64,000 nucleotides of DNA from Candidatus Schekmanbacteria bacterium. GTDB lineage: Bacteria; CSSED10-310; JACPHN01. The notes below the pieces were generated by a model. The model made no database searches and was not told where the DNA came from. It was given only the letters and a program-made list of their open reading frames with translations. The stretch covers positions 1 to 64,000 of the forward strand of contig JACPHN010000114.1 of assembly GCA_016188575.1 (NCBI GenBank), read 5' to 3'. Positions within the stretch are counted from its first letter, which is position 1, and every line of letters starts with the position of its first letter. A program made the translations under genes and the position numbers. Below, one piece after another: positions 51,658 to 60,626 of the stretch.

Positions 51658-54600
51658 ATGGACTTGGCGGAAACAATCGGTCCCTATCGGGTTCAGGATA
51701 CTCTTGGACGCGGCGGCATGGGGATTGTCTACCGCGCCGTGCACGAGCGCAGCGGGCAGGTCGTGGCGCTGAAGGTGCTGAGCTCTTTCCACGAAGCATG
51801 GATGCCGCTGGTGCGCCGAGAAATTCGCGCCATGACGCGGTTGCGCCATCCGAACATCGTCCGCATTGTCGCTCACGGGACGGTGAAAGGCACGCCGTGG
51901 ATGGCCATGGAGCTCGGGCGCGGCAAGACCTTGCGGGATGGCTTTCTGCGCGGCTCCCCGGAAGCGATGAGCACGTCGACGGACGCCGTGCCCCGGCAAG
52001 GCGTCGGAATCGGCTCGTTTAGGCGGTCGCCGCGCGCCGCGGGGAGCTCGGGCGCGCCGCCACCTCGGGAGGCTCGGGCCGCGGCGCTGGCTGTCGTCCG
52101 GCGGCTGTGCGCACCGCTCGCGTATCTCCATGGCGAGGGATTCGTGCACCGGGACCTCAAACCGGACAACATCCTCGTGGACAATCGGGGCGAACCGCTG
52201 CTCGTCGACCTCGGTCTGGTCGCCGAGTTTGCCGGCGCCGTGGGTCGCGAACCGCTTTTCGTCGATGCCGGCGCCATGGGCACCATCCTCTACATGGCAC
52301 CGGAGCAAATCCGCGGCGAGCTCGTCGATGCCCGCACCGACCTCTATGCGCTCGGCTGCATCCTCTACGAGCTCCTCACCGGGCACGTTCCCTTCCCGGG
52401 CGCGAGCACGGGTGCGGTCCTGCGCGGCCATCTTTCCCAGGCTCCCGTAGCGCCGTCCCGGTGCGCGGATGGCCTCCCGCCAGCGCTTGACGATCTCGTC
52501 CTGCGCCTCCTGGCGAAGGCCCCGGGCGAGCGTCTCGGGTATGCCGACGACGTGGCGCGGGTGCTCGCCGCAGTGTCGTCTGGGGGGCCGTCGCCCGTCC
52601 GGGCGGCGCCCCTTGCGCGCTCGCCGCAGGGGCCGCGAGCGTCGGAACGGCAGCGCCTGCCGCGGCATCGACCCTACCTGTATCGGCCCCGCTTCGTCGG
52701 GCGCGCGGATCTGCTGTCGTCGTGCCGGGCCGGCCTCGAGGCGCTACGCGGCGGCCAGGGCGGCCTGTTATTGATGGCGGGGGAGAGCGGGATTGGCAAG
52801 ACGCGCCTGCTGATCGAAGTGGCGCGCGAGGCGGCCCGCTCGGCGCGGTCGGCCGCCGTGCGCGTCTTGAGCGGCACTTGTTCCGCACCCGGAATCGCAC
52901 CGCTGCTGGCAAGCGCCGTCTGGACGTCGACGGAAGAAGGGCCACTCGCCCCGGCCACCGCCGCCGCCGCCGGCGAGCGCCCCGCCCTCCTGCAGGCGCT
53001 GCAGCGCCCGCTCCAGGAGATCGCCGACTGGTGTCGCGAGCACGGTCACGAGGAGACCGACCGCGTGCTCGGACAAAACGGCAAGGTGCTGTCGGCCTTC
53101 GCGCCCGCGCTTTCAACATTGCCCGGACAGGAGGCGTATCCCGCGCCTGCACCGCTGGTCCCGGAGGCGGCGGTCCAGCGCCTCTTCAAGGCGCTCGCGG
53201 ACATGCTCGTGGCCCTGGCTCGAGGCGCTCCGATCCTGCTGATGTTGGATGATCTGCAATGGGCGGATGAGCTGACCGTCGGGTTCCTGCGGCATTTTGC
53301 GCGGCTGTCCGCGGACGCGCGGCCGGCGGTGCTCGTCGTCGGGGCATACCGGTCGGAGGAGGCCGGCGCTCTTCTGGACACCTTGATCGAGGAACCGGAG
53401 GCGATGCGGTTACACCTGCCGCGCCTCGATCGGCCGGTGCTCGGGATGCTGGTCGGGGACATGCTGGCCATGGCGTCGCCGCCGGGCGGGCTGATCGAGT
53501 TCCTGGGGCGCTGGGCGGCCGGGAACCCCTTCTTCGTGACCCAGTACCTGCAGGCCGCGATCGAGCGCGGCTTGCTGCGCCGCGATGAGCTGGGAAGCTG
53601 GCAGGTAGACGCCGCTGTTGCGCCCGGTGAGCCGTTCGCAGCCACCGTGTTGCCGCTGCCACGGACCATCGGCAGCCTGGTCTCGATGCGGTTACGGCGG
53701 CTGTCGCCCGCTGCGGTGGCGGTCGCCGGCGCCGCGGCTGTCGTCGGCCGGGCGTCCCCGCGGGCACTGGTGCGTATCGTCACCAAGCTTCCTGACGGAA
53801 AGTGGCTCGACGCTGTGGACGACCTCGTCCGGCGAGAAGTGCTGGAGGAGGATCCCGCACAGTTTCCGGAGCTCCAGGGCGCACTGTGCTTCACCCACGA
53901 CAAGCTGCGTGAGGTCGCCTACGCCGAGATCGCGCCCGCGGCGCGCACGCTCCTGCATCGAGCGACTGCGGAAGCCATGGAAGCGCTCGGCTTGACGCGA
54001 CTGGACGAGCACCTCGTGGACCTGGCCCGTCACTGGCATGGCGCCGGCGTGGCGGACAAGGCGCGGGCCGCATTCCTCGAGGCGGCGCGTAGCGCCCGCT
54101 CCCGTCACGCCTTGAGGGAAGCAGAGCAGCGGTACCGGGTGTACCTGACGACGCTCGCGCGGCCGACCATCGAGGGGGTTCAGGTGCGGGCAGAGCTCGC
54201 CTTTGACGTGCTCCTGCTTGGGGCCCGCCACGACGCGGCGGAGACGGAATTCCGGCGGACGCTGGAAGACGCGCGCATGCTCGGCGACGCTACCGGCGAG
54301 GCGCTTGGCCAGCGGGGCCTGGGCATCGTCTTGCGGAACACGGGTCGCCTGGCGGAGGCCCGCCGCGCCTGCGAGGAAGCGGTCGGGTGCGCGCAGCGCA
54401 GCGGCGACCGGAACGTCGAGGCGCTGGCGCTCCTGTCGCTCGCGTCCATTGCGAGCGACCAGGGCGCGCACGCCGAGGGTGGCACGCTGCTCGAGCGGGC
54501 GCTGGCGATTCACCGTGGGCTCGGGCGGCGAGACCTGATCGGAACGACGCTCAGCCGCCTGGCGACGAGCTTCGCCGATCGCGACCAAAAAGATGTCGCG

Positions 54601-55356
54601 GTGGCCCTCTACGAGGAAGCACTGGCCATCCATCGAGCCGAAAACGACCGGCGATCCGCAGCGCGAACCCTGAGTAACCTCGCCTGCGCCTACTGGGACG
54701 GCCACCGGCTCGACCGCGCTCTCCCGCTCTGGGAGGAGGCGCTGGCGATCTGCCGCGAGACCGGCGACCGCCTGCTGGAGGCCGTGACGATGGGCAACCT
54801 CGCTCACCTTCATGCGCACCTGCCCGGCGGCCTGCCGCTGGCCGATCACCTGAATGCGGAGGCGCTGGCGATCTTTCGCGAGATCGGTGACTTGCGCGAC
54901 GAGGCCGTGATCTTGCTCGACATGGCGGTGGTCGAACGCCGGGTGCGCGGCGACCTGGAGCGGGCGGAGGCCTGCCTGGCCGGCGCCGAGGGTGTGGCGC
55001 AGCGCCTCGGCAGCAAGGTCCTGACGGCGAGCTGCGCGGCCCAGCGCGGACATGTCGCGCTGGCAGTCGGGGCCGCAGCGCGCCCCTTTCTGGCGGCGGC
55101 CGAGCGGATCACGCGCGAGCTCGGCGAGAGCCACACTGGAGAGCCCGTCCCCGCCATGCGCCGCCTCGTGCGGGCCATCGAGGCGGCCGAAGCCGGGTTG
55201 CCGCTGTTCTGCGGTGAGTGCCCGAATGAGGTTCCCGAGGTGCTGCGGCGTACCTGTGCACTTCCCCCGCTTGCGGGGGAGACAGAGGGGGAGATCAGGA
55301 GTGGCGCAACAACGCGCTCGCACCCGCTCTCTGAGTGCCGAGATGACCGGCGCTGA
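51658..55356 (+). CDS. Serine/threonine protein kinase with AAA ATPase and TPR regions
   Basis: A 1232-residue protein. The kinase domain (residues 7-295) has GRGGMGIVYR, Lys 39 in VALK, HRDLKPDN (about 164), DLG instead of DFG (about 184) and YMAPEQIRGE. The hinge contains a 35-residue low-complexity insert. A P-loop ATPase (about 345-640) has GESGIGKTR (about 374) and LLMLDDLQWADE (about 527), as in AAA_16/MalT-like regulators. TPR repeats follow (about 800-1170). This is the PknK-like plan of signal-sensing kinases. The C-terminal 40 residues, with LPPLAGETEGE, are encoded by a palindromic repeat and are probably a late addition. It stands alone and is a paralogue of 4249-6909. The start has only a weak ribosome site. 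Confidence 0.88.
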   Translation: MDLAETIGPYRVQDTLGRGGMGIVYRAVHERSGQVVALKVLSSFHEAWMPLVRREIRAMTRLRHPNIVRIVAHGTVKGTPWMAMELGRGKTLRDGFLRGSPEAMSTSTDAVPRQGVGIGSFRRSPRAAGSSGAPPPREARAAALAVVRRLCAPLAYLHGEGFVHRDLKPDNILVDNRGEPLLVDLGLVAEFAGAVGREPLFVDAGAMGTILYMAPEQIRGELVDARTDLYALGCILYELLTGHVPFPGASTGAVLRGHLSQAPVAPSRCADGLPPALDDLVLRLLAKAPGERLGYADDVARVLAAVSSGGPSPVRAAPLARSPQGPRASERQRLPRHRPYLYRPRFVGRADLLSSCRAGLEALRGGQGGLLLMAGESGIGKTRLLIEVAREAARSARSAAVRVLSGTCSAPGIAPLLASAVWTSTEEGPLAPATAAAAGERPALLQALQRPLQEIADWCREHGHEETDRVLGQNGKVLSAFAPALSTLPGQEAYPAPAPLVPEAAVQRLFKALADMLVALARGAPILLMLDDLQWADELTVGFLRHFARLSADARPAVLVVGAYRSEEAGALLDTLIEEPEAMRLHLPRLDRPVLGMLVGDMLAMASPPGGLIEFLGRWAAGNPFFVTQYLQAAIERGLLRRDELGSWQVDAAVAPGEPFAATVLPLPRTIGSLVSMRLRRLSPAAVAVAGAAAVVGRASPRALVRIVTKLPDGKWLDAVDDLVRREVLEEDPAQFPELQGALCFTHDKLREVAYAEIAPAARTLLHRATAEAMEALGLTRLDEHLVDLARHWHGAGVADKARAAFLEAARSARSRHALREAEQRYRVYLTTLARPTIEGVQVRAELAFDVLLLGARHDAAETEFRRTLEDARMLGDATGEALGQRGLGIVLRNTGRLAEARRACEEAVGCAQRSGDRNVEALALLSLASIASDQGAHAEGGTLLERALAIHRGLGRRDLIGTTLSRLATSFADRDQKDVAVALYEEALAIHRAENDRRSAARTLSNLACAYWDGHRLDRALPLWEEALAICRETGDRLLEAVTMGNLAHLHAHLPGGLPLADHLNAEALAIFREIGDLRDEAVILLDMAVVERRVRGDLERAEACLAGAEGVAQRLGSKVLTASCAAQRGHVALAVGAAARPFLAAAERITRELGESHTGEPVPAMRRLVRAIEAAEAGLPLFCGECPNEVPEVLRRTCALPPLAGETEGEIRSGATTRSHPLSECRDDRR
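55261..55300 (+). repeat. Dispersed palindromic repeat core, copy 8 (inside kinase 3' end)
   Basis: CCCCCGCTTGCGGGGG is a perfect hairpin with a two-base loop, followed by a G-rich tail. It is within the last 100 bases of the 51658-55356 kinase gene and encodes part of its C-terminus. Confidence 0.75.
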
Positions 55357-55411
55357 ACGGCTTCTGGAGCAATGATGTTCTTGACAACCTCGGGGGCGTG
55401 CTGCTGCCCGC

Positions 55412-57733
55412 TTACGACATCGCTGGCGGGTATGCGCGCAGTGGTAGGCTCCAGGGCCTCTGCCTGCCGCGCGTCGAGACACTCAGCATCCGATGCCCCA
55501 GCGCTGTGAGCAGCAGCGCCAGACCGATACCTCCCGACGTGGGCACCGGCACGAGGCCAATCTTCGCCACGAAACCGTCCCGGCCTCCGCCGTGCTGTGC
55601 CTGATAGGGGCTCGCAGTCGGGAAGTTTCCGGACTCCGTTTCCCCGGTCACCAAGACGTTGCCGGACCGATCTATGGCGATAGATCGGGCACTTTCGGCG
55701 GACGAACCACCGAGGTAGGTGGAATAGAGGAGCGCGGAGCCCATCGCGTCGAGCTTTGTAAGAAAGGCATCGGAAACACCACCGCCGTAGGTGGCTTGGA
55801 TAGGGCCTACCGTCGGGAAGTCCCATGAGCTCGTTTCCCCGGCCACATACGCGTTTCCCGAGGCGTCCACCGCGATGGCGTAGCCGTCGGACCCCATCTC
55901 GCCGCCGAGATACGTTGAATAGACTAGCGCGGAGCCCTCGGCATTCAGCTTTGTTACAAATGCAATCCGCAAACCCGTTCGGGTTCCCTGGAATGGATTT
56001 TCCATCGGGAAATTCTCGGAGCTCGTCCTCCCCGTCACATAGGCGTTTCCATCGCGGTCCACGGCGATGTCGTCCCCCCAGTCGTAATCCGAGCCGCCGA
56101 GGTAGGTAGAATACGCCACCGTCGGGCCGTTCAGGATGAGCTTGGTCACGAAGGCGTCGAGCGCCCCCCCGAGAGTTGCCTGGTAGGGACTCACCGCGGG
56201 GAAGTCGGTCGATAACGTGATACCCACGACATAGACGCCACCGGAACCGTCGACACCAATCGCATTCCCCCAATCGTCGTCCGAACCACCCAGGTAGCTC
56301 GAATACCAGAGCGCGGAACCTTCCGGGCTGAGCCTCGCGAGGAACGCATCCTCACCGCCGCTGTTGTTCCCCTGCGTCGGGCTTACCACCGGGAAATCCG
56401 TCGAGAAGGTGGATCCCGTCACATAGGCGGTGCCCGAGCCGCCTACTACGATTCCGCTTGTAGAATCGTAGCTCGAACCGCCGAGGAACGTCGAATAAGT
56501 CAGTGCAGAGCCGGCGGCATCGAGCTTCGCTACAAACGCATCGGCCCCATCGGTGGAGCCCTTCAGGGTCCTCTGGTAGGGGTTTGCTATTGGGAAGTCC
56601 CCCGAGTGCGTAGCTCCCGCTACGTAAGCGTTGCCCGACGCGTCCACGGCGATAGAATGGCCGTAGTCATCGTCCGATCCGCCCAGGTAGGTGGAGTAGA
56701 CCAGCGCTCCCGCGACATCGATCTTCGTGACAAAAACGTCGACCCCACCGCCCTTGGTAGACTGAGAAGGACTTGTCGTCGGGAAGTCCGTCGAAGCTGT
56801 CTCGCCGGTAACGTAGGCGTTACCCAAGGAGTCTGATGCTATCCCATATCCAACGTCGCCGCCCGATCCACCGAGGTACGTGGAATAGCTCAGCACGGGA
56901 TCAATGATCAGCGGCCTCAATGGATCGTAAGCTCCAATTTCGAACGTGACGATCGCGGCACTATCGGGGTGCTCGCTACCTCGTTCCGCCACGAGCACGA
57001 AACGTCCGTCCACGCGGCGCCGCTCACCAGATATTTCCTGGTAGATCACTGGCGCGTGCTGCTCGACAAGACCCCCGGGTACACGGATCAGGAGCTCGCC
57101 CAAAGCGCTGATGTCCACCCTATTGCTGCCATCGAAATCCAGCCGAATCGCCGTGGGATCCGCCCCTGCAGCCACCACGAAGTCATACTCGAGGCTCGAC
57201 TGGTTGCCATGATACACGAGGTCGATACCGGGGTACACCGCTTCGAGCCGCACTCTGTCGTAGAGCGCTACCCGGGTGTGCCACTTCGCCGTGTCGTTGC
57301 CCAGGAAATAGCTCGCTGTGCCCCTGAGCTCGCCCAGCCCACGGATGCGCGCATGCGGATTCGCCCCCACGATCTTCATGCGGAGCACCGCGCCAGGTGT
57401 ACCGCTCAGCTTGCACGGCGTAACCGATCCGTGCGGTGCCGCCCCGGGCTTCGAGGGCGAATTCTCCTCGCCTCCACGGTGCAGCGCCAGCACGGCTTCC
57501 TCGCGGGTAATGAACAAGGTGTACCCGGACCCTCGTGACAGAAACCGCACGCGTTCGTCGGTTTGGCCCTCATTCCTCTCAAAGAACAGCGGCAGGTGAC
57601 CATAGCTCCCGCCCACGGCCCCTGGTCGACGTAGCCGAGCAGCCTGCTCGTCTGCCTTCACGACCTCCTGCGAGTAGACCACTGAACCTAGCAACACAAG
57701 CGCTGCACATACAACCGGTCCCCGTATCTTCAT
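55412..57733 (-). CDS. SBBP-repeat beta-propeller surface protein with IPTL-like C-terminal tail
   Basis: A 773-residue protein. ATG 57733 opens a signal peptide (MKIRGPVVCAALVLLG). Residues 40-300 are the N-terminal domain usual before SBBP repeats (LFFERNEGQTDERVRFLSRG, then YPGIDLVYHGN). Seven SBBP repeats follow, each with (Y/W)S(T/S)(Y/F)LGG and later GNAYV(T/A)G and DFP. Near the end VPVPTSGGIGLALLLTAL and a basic segment form an IPTL-CTERM-like signal, extended by about 20 further residues. It is probably displayed on the cell surface or secreted; function beyond a propeller scaffold is unknown. It lies 109 bases after the lpd gene in the same direction, probably a separate unit. Confidence 0.8.
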   Translation of the reverse strand: MKIRGPVVCAALVLLGSVVYSQEVVKADEQAARLRRPGAVGGSYGHLPLFFERNEGQTDERVRFLSRGSGYTLFITREEAVLALHRGGEENSPSKPGAAPHGSVTPCKLSGTPGAVLRMKIVGANPHARIRGLGELRGTASYFLGNDTAKWHTRVALYDRVRLEAVYPGIDLVYHGNQSSLEYDFVVAAGADPTAIRLDFDGSNRVDISALGELLIRVPGGLVEQHAPVIYQEISGERRRVDGRFVLVAERGSEHPDSAAIVTFEIGAYDPLRPLIIDPVLSYSTYLGGSGGDVGYGIASDSLGNAYVTGETASTDFPTTSPSQSTKGGGVDVFVTKIDVAGALVYSTYLGGSDDDYGHSIAVDASGNAYVAGATHSGDFPIANPYQRTLKGSTDGADAFVAKLDAAGSALTYSTFLGGSSYDSTSGIVVGGSGTAYVTGSTFSTDFPVVSPTQGNNSGGEDAFLARLSPEGSALWYSSYLGGSDDDWGNAIGVDGSGGVYVVGITLSTDFPAVSPYQATLGGALDAFVTKLILNGPTVAYSTYLGGSDYDWGDDIAVDRDGNAYVTGRTSSENFPMENPFQGTRTGLRIAFVTKLNAEGSALVYSTYLGGEMGSDGYAIAVDASGNAYVAGETSSWDFPTVGPIQATYGGGVSDAFLTKLDAMGSALLYSTYLGGSSAESARSIAIDRSGNVLVTGETESGNFPTASPYQAQHGGGRDGFVAKIGLVPVPTSGGIGLALLLTALGHRMLSVSTRGRQRPWSLPLRAYPPAMS

Positions 57734-57842
57734 GGACTTCCCCCGTCCAGTTGATTCCAGAGAGAGCCAGTTCAGCTTTGTCTTCTCGACGTCGTTGGTG
57801 AAAGACCTTCCGGGCGAACTGAACCAACCCACGGCCCCAAGC

Positions 57843-59240
57843 CTATGCGTGAATCGCCCGCCCATCGACGGCCAGCGCCGCCTCTTTGAGCGCCTCCGCG
57901 AGCGTCGGGTGCGCGTGCACGGCGCGCGCGAGGTCCTCGGAGCTCGCCGCGAGCTCTACCGCCACCGCCGCCTCCGCGATCATGTCCCCGGCGCGCGGGC
58001 CGAGAATATGAATGCCGAGGATGCGGTCGGTGCGCGCGTCCGCGACCACTTTCACCAGCCCATCGACCTGCTCGAGCGTGCGCGCTCGCCCGTTGCCGCG
58101 AAATGGGAACGTGCCGACGCGGCACGCGATCCCGGCGGCCGCGGCCTGCTGCTCGGTCTTCCCCACCGCCGCGATCTCGGGATGGGTGTACACCACCGCG
58201 GGCAAGGCGTCATAGCTCACGTGACCGTATCCCGTGACGAATCGCTCCACGCACGCAATCCCTTCTTCCCCGGCACGGTGCGCGAGCATCGGGCCGGCAA
58301 TCACGTCGCCGATCGCGTAGACCCCGGGCGCAGACGTTGCGTATTGCGCATCGACCGCGATGAGCCCGCGCCGGTCGACCGCGACTCCGGCCGCTTCGAG
58401 CCCCAACCCTGCCGTGTTCGGAGCGCGCCCGACCGCGACCAGCACGCGGTCGCACTGTAGCGGTGCCATGCCTTCCGCCTCCACCACGGCCCCCCGCCCA
58501 TCGGCGCGGGCGCCAGTAACGCGCGCGCCGAGGTGAAACGCGATCCCCTGCTTCTGGAAGAGCCGCAGCGCCTCCTCGGCGATCTGGTCGTCGGTTCCCG
58601 GAAGAATCCGCGGCAGGTACTCGAGCACCGTGACTTGCGCTCCGAGCCGCCGCCACACCGAGCCGAGCTCGAGCCCGATCACGCCGGCGCCGATGACCAC
58701 AAGGTGCGCGGGCACCTCGCTGTACGCCAACGCCTCCGTGCTGGTCCCGATGCAATCGCCATCGAGCGCTATCCCCGGAATCGTCGACGGCACCGACCCG
58801 GGCGCAAGCACGATGCGCGCCGCGGTCACCTCGAGCTCGCGGCCCCCATCTGTCCCCGCCACCGCAATGCGGCCGCCGCCCAGCAGCGTGGCACGCCCGC
58901 GAATCGTCGCGATCCCGTTCTTCTTGAACAGGCTCGCGATGCCGCGCGTGAGCATCGCCACTACCTTTTCCTTGCGCCGCATCATCGCCGCCAAGTCCAG
59001 ACCGACCTCCCCGACGATCACCCCGTGAACGGCAAGCTGGTGGCGCGCCTCCTCGTATTTCTCGCTCGATTCGAGCAACGCCTTGCTCGGAATGCACCCG
59101 ACGCGCAGGCACGTGCCTCCAAGCGCGGCCTCGGCCTCGATACACGCGACCGATAGACCGAGCTGTGCCGCCCGGATCGCCGCCACGTAGCCGCCGGGGC
59201 CAGCGCCGATCACCGCCAGGTCGTAGCTCTTGGTTTCCAT
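57843..59240 (-). CDS. lpd: Dihydrolipoyl dehydrogenase (E3)
   Basis: A 465-residue flavoprotein of normal length. FAD site GAGPGGYVAAIRAAQLG (about residue 12), redox disulfide in GGTCLRVGCIPSK (about 41), NAD site GAGVIGLELGSVW (about 180) and the catalytic His-Glu pair in HAHPTLAEALKEAA (about 440) are all present. It reoxidises dihydrolipoamide of the E2 protein using NAD. The start lies three bases after the E2 stop, with GGAGG inside the end of the E2 gene as ribosome site, so it is the third gene of the 2-oxoglutarate dehydrogenase operon. Confidence 0.96.
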   Translation of the reverse strand: METKSYDLAVIGAGPGGYVAAIRAAQLGLSVACIEAEAALGGTCLRVGCIPSKALLESSEKYEEARHQLAVHGVIVGEVGLDLAAMMRRKEKVVAMLTRGIASLFKKNGIATIRGRATLLGGGRIAVAGTDGGRELEVTAARIVLAPGSVPSTIPGIALDGDCIGTSTEALAYSEVPAHLVVIGAGVIGLELGSVWRRLGAQVTVLEYLPRILPGTDDQIAEEALRLFQKQGIAFHLGARVTGARADGRGAVVEAEGMAPLQCDRVLVAVGRAPNTAGLGLEAAGVAVDRRGLIAVDAQYATSAPGVYAIGDVIAGPMLAHRAGEEGIACVERFVTGYGHVSYDALPAVVYTHPEIAAVGKTEQQAAAAGIACRVGTFPFRGNGRARTLEQVDGLVKVVADARTDRILGIHILGPRAGDMIAEAAVAVELAASSEDLARAVHAHPTLAEALKEAALAVDGRAIHA

Positions 59241-59243
59241 CGC

Positions 59244-60623
59244 CTAGACCTCCAGGAGAATGCGCGACGGCGCCTCGACGCAGTCCTTGATGCGGCGCAG
59301 GAAGGTGACCGCCTCGCGGCCGTCCACGAGGCGGTGGTCGTAGGTGAGCGCGACGTACATCATCGGCCGGATCACCACCTGACCATCCCGCGCGACGGGC
59401 CGGTCCTGAATGGCGTGCATGCCGAGGATCCCGCTCTGCGGCGGGTTGATGATCGGCGTGGACAACAGCGACCCGTAGATGCCGCCGTTGCTGATGGTGA
59501 ACGTCCCGCCCTGCAGCTCCTCGACCTTGAGCTTGTTGTCGCGCGCCCGCGCGCCGAGGTCGGCAATGGCGCGTTCGATCTGGGCAAAGCCGAGCAGGTC
59601 CGCGTCGCGGATGACCGGAACCACGAGGCCACGCCCGCCGCCGACGGCCACACCGATATGGTAGTAGTTCTTGTAGACGATATCAGTGCCGCGAATCTCG
59701 GCGTTGATTTCCGGAATCGCCCGTAGGGCGTCGACGGCGGCCTTCACGAAAAAGCTCATGAAGCCGAGCTTGACGCCGTGTCTTTTCTGGAACTCGTCCT
59801 GGTAGAGGCGGCGCAGCTCCATCACGCCGGAGATGTCGATTTCGTTGAACGTCGTGAGCAGGGCGGCCGCGTGCTGCGATTGCACCAGGCGCTCGGCGAC
59901 CCGCCGGCGCAACAGCGTCATGGGGCGGACAACCTCCTCACCGGCCGCGTATACCTGGGCTTCCCCCGGCGCCAGGCGGGCAGCAGCCGGCGGCGCGGGC
60001 GTTGGCGTGGCGGCGGGTGCGGGCACGGGTGCCGGAATCGGCGGCGCGGCCGGTGCAGAAACACCGCCCACGGGAACGTCCGCAGGCTGTGACACCGCGA
60101 TCGTTTCCGGTCCCGCCACCGATGGCGCACTCGCCGATGGGGAATCGCGGTTCGCGAGGTGGCGCTCGACGTCTTCCTTCAGCACGCGCCCGCCCGGGCC
60201 GGTCGCAGCCACCGCGCCGGCGGGGACCCCGTGTTGGGCGAGCAGCCGCTGAGCCGCGGGCATGACACGCGGCGGCGCAGGCTCGGGCTCCTCACGCGCG
60301 GGCACCGCCGCACCCGTATCGGCCGCAGTCGCCGTGGCCGGCGGCGCCGCCGCCTGCGCCCGAGCAGCCACCTCCCCGACCTCCGCTTCCGCCTCGATCA
60401 GCGCTATCACCTCGCCCACCACGGCCGCCGCCCCCGCGGGTTTGACGATCCGCACCAACCGCCCCGCCACGGGTGACGGCAGCTCCATATTCGCCTTGTC
60501 GGTCTCGACCATGGCCAGCGACTCGTCCATTGCCACGCGATCGCCTTCATGCTTGAGCCACGTGTCGATGATCACCTCCGAAATCGACTCTCCGGAGGCC
60601 GGAATGCGCACTTCCACCGTCAT
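59244..60623 (-). CDS. sucB: 2-oxoglutarate dehydrogenase E2, dihydrolipoyl succinyltransferase
   Basis: A 459-residue protein. The N-terminal lipoyl domain has its lipoyl lysine in [12 protein letters not shown] (about residue 43). Ala/Pro/Glu-rich linkers flank an E3-binding domain ([15 protein letters not shown], about 122, with [11 protein letters not shown]). The C-terminal catalytic domain (about 230-459) ends with the active-site block [14 protein letters not shown]. It transfers the succinyl group to CoA and forms the core of the complex. Three bases separate it from both neighbours, as expected in one operon. Confidence 0.95.
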   Translation of the reverse strand: MTVEVRIPASGESISEVIIDTWLKHEGDRVAMDESLAMVETDKANMELPSPVAGRLVRIVKPAGAAAVVGEVIALIEAEAEVGEVAARAQAAAPPATATAADTGAAVPAREEPEPAPPRVMPAAQRLLAQHGVPAGAVAATGPGGRVLKEDVERHLANRDSPSASAPSVAGPETIAVSQPADVPVGGVSAPAAPPIPAPVPAPAATPTPAPPAAARLAPGEAQVYAAGEEVVRPMTLLRRRVAERLVQSQHAAALLTTFNEIDISGVMELRRLYQDEFQKRHGVKLGFMSFFVKAAVDALRAIPEINAEIRGTDIVYKNYYHIGVAVGGGRGLVVPVIRDADLLGFAQIERAIADLGARARDNKLKVEELQGGTFTISNGGIYGSLLSTPIINPPQSGILGMHAIQDRPVARDGQVVIRPMMYVALTYDHRLVDGREAVTFLRRIKDCVEAPSRILLEV

Positions 60624-60626
60624 TGC

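Noticed and set aside
55600-56900. Regularly spaced similar segments of about 170-200 bases
   Set aside because: They are SBBP protein repeats in one reading frame, not a CRISPR array or mobile repeats.
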